A DNA stretch of 64,000 nucleotides from CAVWDU01 sp963753815 (GTDB taxonomy: Bacteria > Pseudomonadota > Gammaproteobacteria > Pseudomonadales > Halieaceae): the NCBI GenBank assembly GCA_963753815.1, contig CAVWDU010000003.1, positions 1,984,001 to 2,048,000 of the forward strand, in the 5' to 3' direction. Below the pieces are notes generated by a model, which did no database searches, was not told the DNA's origin, and saw only the letters and a program-made list of their open reading frames with translations. Shown here piece after piece: positions 1 to 9,024 of the stretch. Both the position numbers and the translations under genes were made by a program. How positions within the stretch are numbered: position 1 is the first letter of the stretch; the number at the start of each line of letters is the position of its first letter.

Positions 1-316
1 GCCATATCTTGGTGGCCAATGAGCGCAATGCATCATCGTAGCTGCTGCCGATGGTTTTCATCAGCGCGGGCTTGGTCGCGATGTCCGCCTCCATGCCCAA
101 GGCGATCGGGTCGAAGCCGATGTCGCTGGGTTTGTACCAGCGGCGGCTGTCCTGATGCGCAGCAACATCCATGTCGACCACCGCGCCTAATGGCGGGCAG
201 TCCGCAATATTGAGTCGGCCGGCATCACAGGGCGGTTTTGCTGGTGATGCAGCACAGGCGACCAACAGCACCACAATGGGTAGCAGCGATAGTAATCGGA
301 TTCCAGTGAGCTTCAT
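1..316 (-). CDS. Small lipoprotein, partial (3' end off the window)
   Basis: Reading leftward from 316, an ATG opens a frame that stays open to the window edge (about 105 codons). The N-terminus is a lipoprotein signal: Lys-2, a hydrophobic stretch, then a VLLVAC lipobox placing the lipidated Cys at about residue 21. The part after it is Cys/Asp-rich with no domain I recognise. The ATG overlaps the TAA stop of the endonuclease-like gene (TAATG), so the two are probably translationally coupled. Function unknown. Export and lipid anchoring are inferred from the signal only. Confidence 0.6.
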   Translation of the reverse strand, partial: MKLTGIRLLSLLPIVVLLVACAASPAKPPCDAGRLNIADCPPLGAVVDMDVAAHQDSRRWYKPSDIGFDPIALGMEADIATKPALMKTIGSSYDDALRSLATKIW

Positions 317-1226
317 TAATCTGACCCTGTAACGGATTTGAGGCGAATAACCGCGATAATCGCGCGATGATCGGAGAGAACCTCAGTGGCCACACGGTAG
401 CTATCAAATTCGAGGTCCCTGGTAAGTAAAATCCAATCCAGGCGTTTATCTTTGTAGGTGCTCAAGTCTTCACCGGCGGCATTATACACGTGCAGGCGAG
501 ACTGATCGGAATAGCTTTGGGCCAGGTATTGCTCAGCCAGCCACTCGCTATTGAAGTCTCCCATAATAATCAGAGGTCCCTTCCGCGTTTTCAATACCGC
601 AATCAATTCATCCAACTGCTGTATTCGCGCAGACTTGCGGGAAAAATCGAGATGCACAGAGATTACATCGACGAGCACAACTGTACCCTTGTCAGTCGGC
701 CATTCAATTTGCGCCAGGGTAAAGCCTTTACTGGCAGTGGGTGGCGTTGCGGGAAAAGTGTGCCCAATGGCCGATGCCATGGGCAACCTGGACAAGATGG
801 CAGTGCCATAGTTGCCCATCCATAAGCGCGCATGGTCACTGTGCGCATAAAAGGGGAAGTCCGCTTGCTGTGCCAGATATTCGACATGATGGAAATTGCC
901 ACTCCATGGTGAGGGGCTGTCGGCTTCCTGTAGTGCGACCAGGTCGGCATCGTAATTACGCAGGAAAGCGGCGACATCATCGAGGTTTTCGTAGGTTTTA
1001 CTCTTCGGTACTAACAGTTGATTGATGCTGCTCTGGCGCCCGTGGGCCAGGTTGATACTAATGAGCGTCAGGCTGTCGCTGCTTTGTGGCTCTATCGGCG
1101 CTTGAGTCAGCGCCACAACGGGCAATATTTGGGTGCGCTCTTCGAGGCTTTTCGGCGTCGAGGAGCAGCCAGATAGTAATAATAGGATCAGTGGTAATAG
1201 TCGAATAAAAATAGGAAAAACCTCAT
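316..1226 (-). CDS. Endonuclease/exonuclease/phosphatase-family lipoprotein (N-terminal frameshift)
   Basis: The protein has the metal-dependent endonuclease/exonuclease/phosphatase fold: a LQEAD metal-binding motif, then GDFNSEW, DWILL and the C-terminal LSDHRAI signature. Substrate (DNA, phosphoinositide or phosphodiester) cannot be told from sequence. The N-terminus carries a lipobox LLSGCSS, so it should be a membrane-anchored periplasmic enzyme. The start is the odd point. The main frame has no ATG, GTG or TTG just before the lipobox (nearest in-frame ATG at 1332). An ATG at 1226 in the next frame would give an ideal signal peptide beginning MRFFPIFIRLLPL if one base were added to the A5 run at 1216-1220. 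I take 1226 as the ancestral start; the span is therefore one base short of a whole number of codons. It overlaps the next lipoprotein gene by one base. Confidence 0.75.
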
Positions 1227-1498
1227 CGTTGAATCTTGAGACGGTGACGTTTTTACGGGTATCAGTCTCGAATATGCAGCAAACAACAATGCGCGGGCCG
1301 GTCAGCCTTTTACCCGTGGCAATAGCACCCATGCGATATACATTGCCAATAGTGGGCGGGCATTGCAACTCCGTTGCCATGGAAAGTCGCGTTCTGAAGT
1401 GGCCTTCGTGTGACGCAAATGCAGTTGTGCAAGCCCTGGCCAGCAGGGTATAAAGCACATCGCGCAAAAACACGTCCGTCAACAGGAATAGCTGCGTT

Positions 1499-2800
1499 TT
1501 GCCTACTAAGCCACAACAGTCTCCCGTGCAGCGGCTTACCTACAGCCTGGTCAGCGTTCGCCCCCGAGAGCTTGGCGCCCTGTTGCTTTCCTGTCTTTAT
1601 TTCTACCTGCTGCTTTGTTCGTACTACATCATTCGTCCCATCGGCAACGAAATGATGATTTTGAACGGTGTGGAGAATCTGCAGTGGCTGTTGCTTTTAA
1701 CGATGGGCGCTATGCTGGCCATTGCGCCGGTATTCGGCTGGCTGACATCACGGTTCAAAACCCGGCAATTTCTCGCTTACTGTAGCTTGTTTTTTGTCGT
1801 CAATCTGTTGCTGTTTTTTGTGCTGTTCGGGCAACAGCAGCCGTCAATGATGGTGGTGCGCAGTTTCTACGTTTGGGTCAATGTATTCAATATGTTTGTG
1901 GTGTCGTTGTTCTGGAGTTTTATGAACGACATTTTCAGTCAGGCCCAGTCAAAACGTTTATTCGCTTTTATTGCCGCCGGAGGAACGGCGGGCGCATTGT
2001 CGGGGCCCATCATTACGACACTGCTGGTCGAGCGCATTGGCTTGAGCTATCTGCTGCTGATTGCCGCAGCAATCCTGGCTCTGACAATACTGTGTGCCTT
2101 TCGATTGCTTCGCTGGAACAATCCCGACGCCAGTCTTGATGGCTCACACCTGCAGCGGGAGGCTCCACTCAAAGGCGGTATATTTGACGGCATTGCCTTG
2201 ATTTTTAAGTCTCGCTACTTGCTGGGTATTGCCGTTTTTATCCTGTTGTTCACCCTGGTAGTCGCCTTTTTGTCGATTCAGCAAATCGAATTGATCGAAG
2301 CAAAATTCAGTGATTCTGCCCAGCGCACTCGGCTGTTCTCGATGATCGATTTGGTGACCAATGTTTTGACCCTGGTGATTCAGGTATTCTTCACCAGTCG
2401 TTTGATTGCCGGGTTCGGTTATCGCAATACCCTGATGCTGGTACCCCTGGGTCTTAGCTGCGGGTGTATACTGGTCGCGGTACAGCCACTGCTTGGAATA
2501 TTGATTGCGTTGGAGGTTTTGCGCCGCGCCGGCGATTACGCCATTATGAAGCCGGCGCGGGAAATGCTGTTTACCATTCTGGGGCGCGAAGAAAAATACA
2601 AGGCCAAGAATTTTATCGATACCGCTGTGCTGCGCTCGGGAGATGCTTTCAGTGCCTGGTGTTATAGCGGGGTAAAAGCGCTGGGCGGGGCTCCCGCGGT
2701 TGCACTGGTCGGCGTCGCACTGGGAATTGCCTGGACTGCAGTGGCGTACTGGCTGGGTCAGCGATACGAAATTCGAAGCAGTCAAAAAACTCCCATGTAG
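1499..2800 (+). CDS. NTP/NDP exchange transporter-like MFS membrane protein
   Basis: A 433-residue polytopic membrane protein with about 12 hydrophobic segments. It resembles the bacterial ATP/ADP-translocase-like (Npt/Tlc-related) branch of the major facilitator superfamily, which is found in many free-living gammaproteobacteria. The N-terminal SVRPRELGALLLS segment before TM1, the SYYIIRPIGNEM loop and the conserved RAGDYAIMKPAREMLFT region near residue 355 support this. In parasites the family swaps host ATP for ADP; in free-living bacteria the substrate is uncertain. It is divergent from the endonuclease-lipoprotein operon and convergent with phosphoglucomutase. Confidence 0.75.
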   Translation: MPTKPQQSPVQRLTYSLVSVRPRELGALLLSCLYFYLLLCSYYIIRPIGNEMMILNGVENLQWLLLLTMGAMLAIAPVFGWLTSRFKTRQFLAYCSLFFVVNLLLFFVLFGQQQPSMMVVRSFYVWVNVFNMFVVSLFWSFMNDIFSQAQSKRLFAFIAAGGTAGALSGPIITTLLVERIGLSYLLLIAAAILALTILCAFRLLRWNNPDASLDGSHLQREAPLKGGIFDGIALIFKSRYLLGIAVFILLFTLVVAFLSIQQIELIEAKFSDSAQRTRLFSMIDLVTNVLTLVIQVFFTSRLIAGFGYRNTLMLVPLGLSCGCILVAVQPLLGILIALEVLRRAGDYAIMKPAREMLFTILGREEKYKAKNFIDTAVLRSGDAFSAWCYSGVKALGGAPAVALVGVALGIAWTAVAYWLGQRYEIRSSQKTPM

Positions 2801-2900
2801 CCAACCCTTGTTCAGCACTGACATGGCACTTGAGCTGACTCCGGCAGCGCGGGCGCAGGTCCAACAGGGAATCCGGGTTCAACAATTCAGCCGGGCTGAT

Positions 2901-4547
2901 TCAGGTAATCACGCTGGGACGATCGCGTCCGGTGCGTTGACTGATCTCCCCAACTTGTTCTGCAATGGCAAGCAGCGGTGCCATTACTTCGGCTGTCGCC
3001 AGGTCTTGCTGATCGGGATTATCCTCATAAGTTTCAAGATAAACCCTCAATGTTGCGCCTTCGGTTCCCGTGCCAGACAAGCGAAATACAATACGCGAGC
3101 CATTAGTAAAGCCAATCCGCACGCCCTGGTGGGTAGATAAGCTATTGTCCACCGGATCGGTATAGGCAAAATCATCGGCGAATTCTACTGTGAAGCGACC
3201 GAACCGGGTGCCGGGTAGGTGGTCTAGTTGCTGCTGCAAATGTTGTATAACGCCAGTCGCGTCGAGGGTGTCGAGGCCCTCGTAATCGTGACGCGTGTAG
3301 TAGTTGCGGCCATATTCGCGCCAGTGCTGGCGAACGATATCTGCCACCGAAACTTGCCGAATCGCTAACAGGTTGAGCCAAAAGAGTACTGCCCAAATCC
3401 CGTCTTTCTCGCGAATATGGTTTGAGCCCGAGCCGAAGCTTTCTTCACCGCACAGGGTAATTCGGCCAGAATCGAGTAAGTTACCAAAGTACTTCCAGCC
3501 GGTCGGCGTCTCGTAGCAATTGAAGCCGAGTACCTGGGCGACGCGATCGACGGCCTGGCTGGTGGGCATCGAGCGAGCCACCCCGGCTATGCCGGAAGAG
3601 TAGGCTTTTATCAGTGGCGCGGTCGCCGCCATAATGGCCAGGCTGTCGCTGGGCGTGACGAAAAAATCGCGACCCAAAATCATATTGCGATCGCCATCGC
3701 CGTCGGATGCAGCGGCAAAATCAATGCCGTCAGGGCCGGTTGTTAACTCGACGATTTCGTGGGCATGAACCAGGTTGGGGTCCGGATGACCGCCGCCAAA
3801 GTCTTCCAAGGGTTCGCCATTGATTACGGTACCGGCTGCGGCGCCGAGCATATCTTCCAGGATGCGCCTGGCATAGGGGCCGGTGATCGCGTGCATGGCA
3901 TCAAAGCGCATCCGAAATTCGCCGCCGCGAAACATTTTTTGAATGGCCTCGAAGTCAAATATCTCGCACATCAACTCGGCGTAATCGCTTACCGGATCAA
4001 CAATCTCCACCTGCATGTCACCGAGCCGTAAGCTGCCGATGGTGTCGAGGTCAATACCCTCGGAATCGAGGATCCGGAACTGGGTGATTTCCAGAGTGCG
4101 GCGGTAGATGGCTTCGGTGACACCCTCGGGAGCCGGCCCGCCATTGGGTGTATTGAATTTGATGCCGAAGTCCTGGTCGGGACCGCCGGGGTTATGGCTC
4201 GCCGACAGAATAATGCCGCCGTTGGTGTGGTGCTTGCGGATCAGGCAGGAAGCGGCAGGTGTCGACAGCAAGCCTCCCTGGCCAACAATCACCCGGGCGA
4301 CGCCATTGGCCGCGGCCATGGCCAGGATAATCTGTATTGCCCCCCGATTAAAATAACGTCCGTCACCGCCGAGTACCAAGCTACCGCCGGCCAAGTCCAA
4401 CTGGCTATCCAGGATCGACTGCACGAAGTTTTCCAGATAGTTATCACGCTGGAAGGTCACAACCTTCTTGCGTAAACCGGAGGTGCCAGGTCGCTGATCG
4501 GTGAAGGGTCGGGTTACTACCGTCGATATTTGCATAAGAGGGCTCAT
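2901..4547 (-). CDS. pgm: Phosphoglucomutase (alpha-D-glucose phosphate-specific)
   Basis: A 548-residue alpha-D-phosphohexomutase that interconverts glucose-1-phosphate and glucose-6-phosphate in the cytoplasm, linking glycolysis to glycogen and UDP-glucose synthesis. The catalytic phosphoserine loop is SASHNPGG with Ser-117. The Mg-binding loop is SDGDGDRN with Asp-282, -284 and -286. The sugar-binding loop is CGEESFGSGS, and a C-terminal phosphate-binding RLSGTGTEGAT is present. The early PGTSGLR motif is typical of bacterial Pgm, and the length matches the family (about 546). A second in-frame ATG at 4535 gives a start closer to known homologues, so the first four residues may not be translated. 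It is transcribed toward the transporter gene and away from the repeat element. Confidence 0.95.
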   Translation of the reverse strand: MSPLMQISTVVTRPFTDQRPGTSGLRKKVVTFQRDNYLENFVQSILDSQLDLAGGSLVLGGDGRYFNRGAIQIILAMAAANGVARVIVGQGGLLSTPAASCLIRKHHTNGGIILSASHNPGGPDQDFGIKFNTPNGGPAPEGVTEAIYRRTLEITQFRILDSEGIDLDTIGSLRLGDMQVEIVDPVSDYAELMCEIFDFEAIQKMFRGGEFRMRFDAMHAITGPYARRILEDMLGAAAGTVINGEPLEDFGGGHPDPNLVHAHEIVELTTGPDGIDFAAASDGDGDRNMILGRDFFVTPSDSLAIMAATAPLIKAYSSGIAGVARSMPTSQAVDRVAQVLGFNCYETPTGWKYFGNLLDSGRITLCGEESFGSGSNHIREKDGIWAVLFWLNLLAIRQVSVADIVRQHWREYGRNYYTRHDYEGLDTLDATGVIQHLQQQLDHLPGTRFGRFTVEFADDFAYTDPVDNSLSTHQGVRIGFTNGSRIVFRLSGTGTEGATLRVYLETYEDNPDQQDLATAEVMAPLLAIAEQVGEISQRTGRDRPSVIT

Positions 4548-4622
4548 TCCATTGGCTACAGGCGTATGCTACTCAAACTGGATCGCCGCTGCAAAGCCAG
4601 GGCTCAGCAATGTCGGTTTTAG
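4548..4622. other. Upstream region of pgm
   Basis: About 75 bases between the pgm start and the first flanking direct repeat of the palindromic element. It presumably holds the pgm promoter on the minus strand. I cannot pick out a convincing -35/-10 pair and see no ORF. Confidence 0.3.
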
Positions 4623-4906
4623 GGCTCTGATGTCAATGGACGCTCCTATGGGATCAACTGAAACGTATCGACTTCAATCGTCATATTATCAGTTTGGCGC
4701 ATTGCGACGCCGAGTAACAAGGAGCGTCCATCTCATCACTTACTTAACGCCACTACAGTGATTTGCGGAGCCCCGGGGTGTTCGATCCGCGGGCGTCTGC
4801 GGCAGGGATGCCGCAGTCGAGCCTCCAGGGAGGGATTTACGGCGTACCGCGGATCGAACACACCGGGATACATCCGCTTAAGTAAGTGCCATTCGGCTCT
4901 GATGTC
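4623..4906 (+). repeat. Nested-palindrome intergenic repeat, copy 1 (interrupted)
   Basis: The core element spans 4737-4893 and is nearly identical to the copies at 21393-21551 and 57382-57543. Arms TGTTCGATCCGCGG (4779-4792) and CCGCGGATCGAACA (4847-4860) form a long stem. Inside it CTGCGGCA (4797-4804) pairs with TGCCGCAG (4809-4816). The right end is TTAAGTAAGTGCCATT (4878-4893). A perfect 12-bp direct repeat GGCTCTGATGTC flanks the whole block (4623-4634 and 4895-4906). The left terminal repeat begins as AATGG right after the left direct repeat but is then interrupted by about 95-100 bp bounded by ATGGACGCTCCT (4636-4647) and AGGAGCGTCCAT (4720-4731), before resuming as CACTTACTTAA. ORFs across it are artefacts of the repeat. 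Confidence 0.9.
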
Positions 4907-5069
4907 GATAAATGCGCCGTCACGCGATACCGTCGTTTCGATGTCCCTGCCGGCGGGTACGGGTGACTTTTACCGTTTTTGGATTGCACCATGAGTTCGT
5001 CGGCCACACTTGCCATGTGAGCGGCAGTTAGGGTCCTGGGATCGGCTGTGATGGAAGCGCTATGCTACC
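4907..5069. other. Intergenic, no gene seen
   Basis: Sequence between repeat copy 1 and the symporter gene. It must contain the symporter promoter if copy 1 is not itself transcribed through. No ORF, hairpin or promoter is clear enough to name. Confidence 0.3.
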
Positions 5070-6551
5070 ATGCGAGCAACCAATGCGAGCAGTGACAGCA
5101 ATGACTCCAGCGAATCCGGTAACCATCCCTGGCAGTATGGCGTGGTGAGCATGACGATTGCTTTTGTTGGCTATTTTTTGCTGGTCATGGTGATCGGCGT
5201 TACTGCCTGGCTAAAAACCCGCAACCTCTCCGATTATATTCTTGGCGGCCGGCGCCTGGGGCCTGGTGCGGCAGCGCTCAGTGCCGGCGCCTCCGATATG
5301 AGCGGTTGGCTGCTGCTTGGCCTGCCTGGCTATGCCTATGTCGCGGGGTTGGAAGCGCTGTGGCTGGCTCTGGCCTTGCTGTTGGGGTCTTACCTCAACT
5401 GGCTGCTGATAGCACCGCGCCTGCGTAGCGCCAGTGCCAGCCATGGAGACGCCCTCACCATCCCGGAATATCTCTATCGGGTAGTGCCGGATAGCGGTCG
5501 GCTATTGCGTTTGTGTTGCGGTGCCATGATCCTGGTATTTTATTTGATCTACACAGCCTCCGGCTTTGTCGCCGGCGCAAAATTGTTTGAAGCGGTGTAC
5601 GGCATCAACTATCACCTTGCGCTCATGATAGGTGCCCTTGCCATTGTCGGTTACACTTTTTTTGGCGGCTTTCTGGCTGTGGTATGGACCGACGTGGCGC
5701 AGGGCTTATTGATGTTAGCTGCGTTGCTGTGGGTGCCGCTGATGGTATTCAGTGCGCTGCCCGCCGGCGGTGCTGCTGACATCGCCAGCCTTGAATCCCT
5801 GGTGCCATTGTTGTCCGGTGGTGGTATCGACGCTATAGCTTTGCTGTCGTCGCTGGCCTGGGGACTGGGCTATTTTGGCCAACCCCATATCCTGGCCCGA
5901 TTTATGGCAATTCGGAATGTGTCAGAAATCCCGGCGGCTCGCAGAATCGCCGTACTCTGGACGGGCCTGTGCCTGTTTGGCGCTATCGGGGCAGGACTTG
6001 GCGGTGCAGCGATCATCAATCCGCCCTTGGCTGATGCCGAAACGGTGTTTATGACCCTGGTAAATACCCTGTTTCACCCGCTGATCGCCGGGATCCTGCT
6101 AGCGGCAATCCTGGCCGCAATCATGAGTACCGCAGACTCGCAGCTGCTGGTGGCCTCGTCGGTGTTGTCCGGCGATGTGTGCAGCGCCATGCCCGGTATC
6201 GACCTCAACGCCGCGCAACAATTGTGGTTGGGGCGACTCGCGGTATTGGTGTTGGCATTGGTGGCACTGTGGCTGGCATGGGATCCTGGTGCAGCGGTAC
6301 TCGATCTGGTCGGCTATGCGTGGGCCGGTTTTGGCGCCAGTGTCGGACCTGCATTGCTGGTGTCGTTATATGTGCCGCGGGTACGCGGCAGTACCCTGTT
6401 GGCTGGAATGGTCGTCGGTGGAATAACGGTAATACTGTGGCGTCAGGGCGACGGCGGCTGGTTTGAGCTATACGAAATGGTTCCGGGTATCATAGCTTCC
6501 CTGCTGGCGATGTTGCTGGCAGAGAGACTGGCCCGTCGATTATCAAAGTAA
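5070..6551 (+). CDS. putP: Sodium:solute symporter, proline permease type
   Basis: A member of the SSS family in the PutP (Na+/proline) branch, in the inner membrane. The early segment DYILGGRRLGPGAAALSAGASDMSG matches the TM1-TM2 signature of PutP, and the length and roughly 12-13 hydrophobic segments fit the family. The motif IMSTADSQLLVASSVLSGD near residue 350 corresponds to the conserved region that contributes to Na+ binding. Two starts are possible: ATG 5070 gives a polar 27-residue leader absent from typical PutP, while ATG 5151 begins MTIAFVGYF directly at TM1 and may be the true start. It stands alone after the repeat element and is convergent with the thiolase gene. Proline specificity is inferred from similarity alone. 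Confidence 0.85.
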   Translation: MRATNASSDSNDSSESGNHPWQYGVVSMTIAFVGYFLLVMVIGVTAWLKTRNLSDYILGGRRLGPGAAALSAGASDMSGWLLLGLPGYAYVAGLEALWLALALLLGSYLNWLLIAPRLRSASASHGDALTIPEYLYRVVPDSGRLLRLCCGAMILVFYLIYTASGFVAGAKLFEAVYGINYHLALMIGALAIVGYTFFGGFLAVVWTDVAQGLLMLAALLWVPLMVFSALPAGGAADIASLESLVPLLSGGGIDAIALLSSLAWGLGYFGQPHILARFMAIRNVSEIPAARRIAVLWTGLCLFGAIGAGLGGAAIINPPLADAETVFMTLVNTLFHPLIAGILLAAILAAIMSTADSQLLVASSVLSGDVCSAMPGIDLNAAQQLWLGRLAVLVLALVALWLAWDPGAAVLDLVGYAWAGFGASVGPALLVSLYVPRVRGSTLLAGMVVGGITVILWRQGDGGWFELYEMVPGIIASLLAMLLAERLARRLSK

Positions 6552-6575
6552 TAGGAATGGCATTGCCAGGCGCCG

Positions 6576-7769
6576 CTATAACATCTCAATGGCTACCGCC
6601 AGCGCTTCGCCACCGCCAATGCAAATGGCCGCTACGCCACGTTGTTTGCCACGCTGTTTCAGTGCGTACATCAGAGACACAATAATCCGCGAGCCGCTTG
6701 AGCCGATGGGGTGTCCCTGGGCGCAGGCGCCGCCGTTAACATTCACCCTGGCGTGATGTAGTTCGAGATCCTCAATGGCTAACATAGTGACCATGGCGAA
6801 GGCTTCGTTGATCTCAAACAAGTCGACATCGTCGATGCTCCAGCCGGCTTTCTCCAGTACCTTGTTGATGGCATAGACCGGTGCGGTAGTGAACAACGCC
6901 GGCTCCTGGGAATGACGAGCATGGGCAACTATTTTTGCCATCGGCTGTAAGCCGCGCCGGGTCGCTTCGGCCGCGCTCATCATCAATAACGCAGATGCGC
7001 CATCGGAGATCGAGCTGGCGTTGGCGGCGGTGATGGTGCCATCCTTGCTGAAGGCGGCCCGGAGCTGGGGTATCTTTTCTATTTTGGCTTTGTGGGGTTG
7101 TTCGTCATCGGTGACCACGGTATTACCGGCCCGGCCGGGCACGGTAACGGCTGCTGTCTCTGCTTGCAACAGGCCCTTGTCAATAGCGTTTTTGGCCCGG
7201 TTCAAAGATTCCAGCGCGAAGGCATCCATCTGTTCCCGGGTCATGCCGCGCTGGTCGGCTGTTTGTTGCGCGAAGCTACCCATGGCGCGACCGGTGTAAG
7301 CATCTTCCAGGCCGTCGAGAAACATGTGGTCGTAGAATTGCCTGTGGCCGGTGCCCAGGCCCCCGCGGGCGCCGGGCAGCAAGTGCGGGGCGTTGGACAT
7401 ACTCTCCATACCACCGGCAATCACTACTTTGTCGGTACCGGCGACGATCTGGTCGTGGCCATAGACCACCGCCTGCATCCCCGAACCGCAGATTTTATTG
7501 AGGGTGACGCAGCCGGTGCTGGCCGGCAAGCCGGCGCCCAGTGCGGCCTGCCTGGCCGGGCCCTGCTTGAGGCCGGCGGGCAGTACACAGCCCATAAACA
7601 CTTCGTCGACGTCCTCTGCAGGCACCTTGCTGCGCTTGAGTGCTTCGGCGACAGCCACAGTGCCCAGTTCAGTGGCCGCCAGTGAGCTCAGGCAGCCCCT
7701 AAGCCCGCCCATCGGGGTACGAGCACCATCAACAATAACAACGGTTTTATCAGGGGCGACATCTCGCAT
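6576..7769 (-). CDS. Acetyl-CoA acetyltransferase (thiolase)
   Basis: A 397-residue thiolase that condenses two acetyl-CoA or cleaves 3-ketoacyl-CoA. The active-site Cys-94 lies in NKICGSGMQAV. The NEAFA motif, the catalytic His in GHPIGSSGSR and the C-terminal CIGGGEA loop complete the thiolase signature. The frame is open further upstream, but the start MRDVAPDKTV at 7769 fits the family's N-terminus and the extension does not resemble thiolase. The gene lies next to a GlxA/AraC-type regulator on the same strand and a FabY-like ketosynthase on the other, giving a fatty-acid/acyl-CoA context. Biosynthetic versus degradative role cannot be separated from sequence. Confidence 0.92.
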   Translation of the reverse strand: MRDVAPDKTVVIVDGARTPMGGLRGCLSSLAATELGTVAVAEALKRSKVPAEDVDEVFMGCVLPAGLKQGPARQAALGAGLPASTGCVTLNKICGSGMQAVVYGHDQIVAGTDKVVIAGGMESMSNAPHLLPGARGGLGTGHRQFYDHMFLDGLEDAYTGRAMGSFAQQTADQRGMTREQMDAFALESLNRAKNAIDKGLLQAETAAVTVPGRAGNTVVTDDEQPHKAKIEKIPQLRAAFSKDGTITAANASSISDGASALLMMSAAEATRRGLQPMAKIVAHARHSQEPALFTTAPVYAINKVLEKAGWSIDDVDLFEINEAFAMVTMLAIEDLELHHARVNVNGGACAQGHPIGSSGSRIIVSLMYALKQRGKQRGVAAICIGGGEALAVAIEML

Positions 7770-7911
7770 AGTGAAATCCTGTGGTGGCTTATGAGTCGTG
7801 GGCGGGGATTTTAACGGCAGGACCTGCCGCTTTTCAACGCCAGCGTATCGCGGGTCATCCTCGCAGTGAAAGTGCGTCGCTAACGGCGAGGATAATTGCT
7901 TACCCCCAAGG

Positions 7912-8898
7912 TCAGCTTGGCTTGAACAGTTTGCCGCGCACGGACTTACGATAGTCGGTCGGTGACTGCGCCATGGCGCGGCGAAAGCGGGTTGAGAAAT
8001 GCCCGGCGTCTGCGTAGCCCACCCGATAGCCGATCTCGGCGATTGACAGGTTGCTGTCACGCAACAACTCTCGCGCTTGCTGCAGTCGCAGGTGTCGCAG
8101 GTATTCTCCGGGATGGGTACCCAGTGCTTGCTTAAAGCGACGGTTGAAACTGCGCTGGCTCATGCCAAGCCGCCGAGCCAGGCTGGCAAAGTCTACCGGC
8201 TGGCCAAGCTGTTGCCGCAGCCATTGCTCGGCATCGGCGATAGCTTCATCGTGATGGAGATTGACCTCACCTTCAAAAAACCCGGTGTCCCGAAAGGGGC
8301 GGCGTATTTCCGGAGAGAATTGTGCCTCTACGTGCCGTGCAATGTCGGCACTGTAAAAGCGTTCGATAAAATATCCGGTGAGGTCCGCTACTGCGTTGAT
8401 ACTGCCGGTGCAGTACAAATTGCCAGCCCGGGTAATCAGGTGTCGGTGCTTCATCAGTACCGTTGGGTAGCGCCTGGCGAATGAGCTGCTGTAAAACCAG
8501 TGCGTGGTTGCCGGTTTGGTATGCAACAGGCCGGCTTCAGCCAGTAAATAGGAGCCGGTGCCAACCGCACAGAGTAGACGATTGTCCCGCGCCAGTTGCT
8601 GTAGCAAGGGCAGGGCGCCCGTATGCCGGGTCAGCACCGCCAGGGGATTGCGCCAGATTGCGGGGAGGTATAGCAAATCGACATCCTGAAGCTGCTCAAA
8701 GCTATGGGTTGGGCGCAGTTGCATGCCATCCTGGGGAACGATAGTAGTGTCAGTGAAGCTGGCAATGCGGATCTCCAGCTTTTTGCCGGCCAGGCGTCGC
8801 GCCCTGGCCTGGTGATCAGCGGCCCGCAGCATCTCTGCTGGCAAGGTAATGCTGCTGAGAAGGAGTTGGGGGTAGAGCATAAAACCAACGGTCAGCAT
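7912..8898 (-). CDS. GlxA-type AraC-family transcriptional regulator
   Basis: A 328-residue regulator with an N-terminal DJ-1/PfpI-like domain (MLTVGFMLYPQLLLSS opening, AVGTGSYLLAEAGLL nucleophile-elbow-like segment) and a C-terminal AraC DNA-binding domain. The latter holds two helix-turn-helix units, DFASLARRLGMSQRSFNRRFKQ and IAEIGYRVGYADAGHFSTRFRR. GlxA-like regulators act as activators of neighbouring catabolic or stress genes. I choose the ATG at 8898 because it begins at the domain boundary; the longer open frame is non-homologous. The ketosynthase gene starts 126 bases away in the opposite direction, so the shared region 8899-9024 probably holds its operator. The ligand is unknown. 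Confidence 0.85.
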   Translation of the reverse strand: MLTVGFMLYPQLLLSSITLPAEMLRAADHQARARRLAGKKLEIRIASFTDTTIVPQDGMQLRPTHSFEQLQDVDLLYLPAIWRNPLAVLTRHTGALPLLQQLARDNRLLCAVGTGSYLLAEAGLLHTKPATTHWFYSSSFARRYPTVLMKHRHLITRAGNLYCTGSINAVADLTGYFIERFYSADIARHVEAQFSPEIRRPFRDTGFFEGEVNLHHDEAIADAEQWLRQQLGQPVDFASLARRLGMSQRSFNRRFKQALGTHPGEYLRHLRLQQARELLRDSNLSIAEIGYRVGYADAGHFSTRFRRAMAQSPTDYRKSVRGKLFKPS

Positions 8899-9024
8899 GC
8901 CACATCGTCGCCTGTCTGGAATACTAAAGTTTGTGACTATAACATTAAAGTTGTGTGTGGCCTGAGTTTCTACACTGGCGCAGGATTTACAATCCCCGCT
9001 CCAGCGCTCATATGGCAGGTCAGG
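8899..9024. promoter_or_regulatory. Divergent promoter region between regulator and fabY-like gene
   Basis: A 126-base AT-richer gap between two head-to-head genes, containing repeated AACATTAAAGTT / ACTAAAGTTTG words. Divergent placement of an AraC-type regulator suggests an operator here. No box can be matched to a known consensus. Confidence 0.35.

Noticed and set aside
4758..4994. Short frames with a shared GCRSRxSREGFTAYRGSNTPG peptide in all three repeat copies
   Set aside because: Translation of the palindromic repeat itself; lacks ribosome sites and differs only where the repeat differs.
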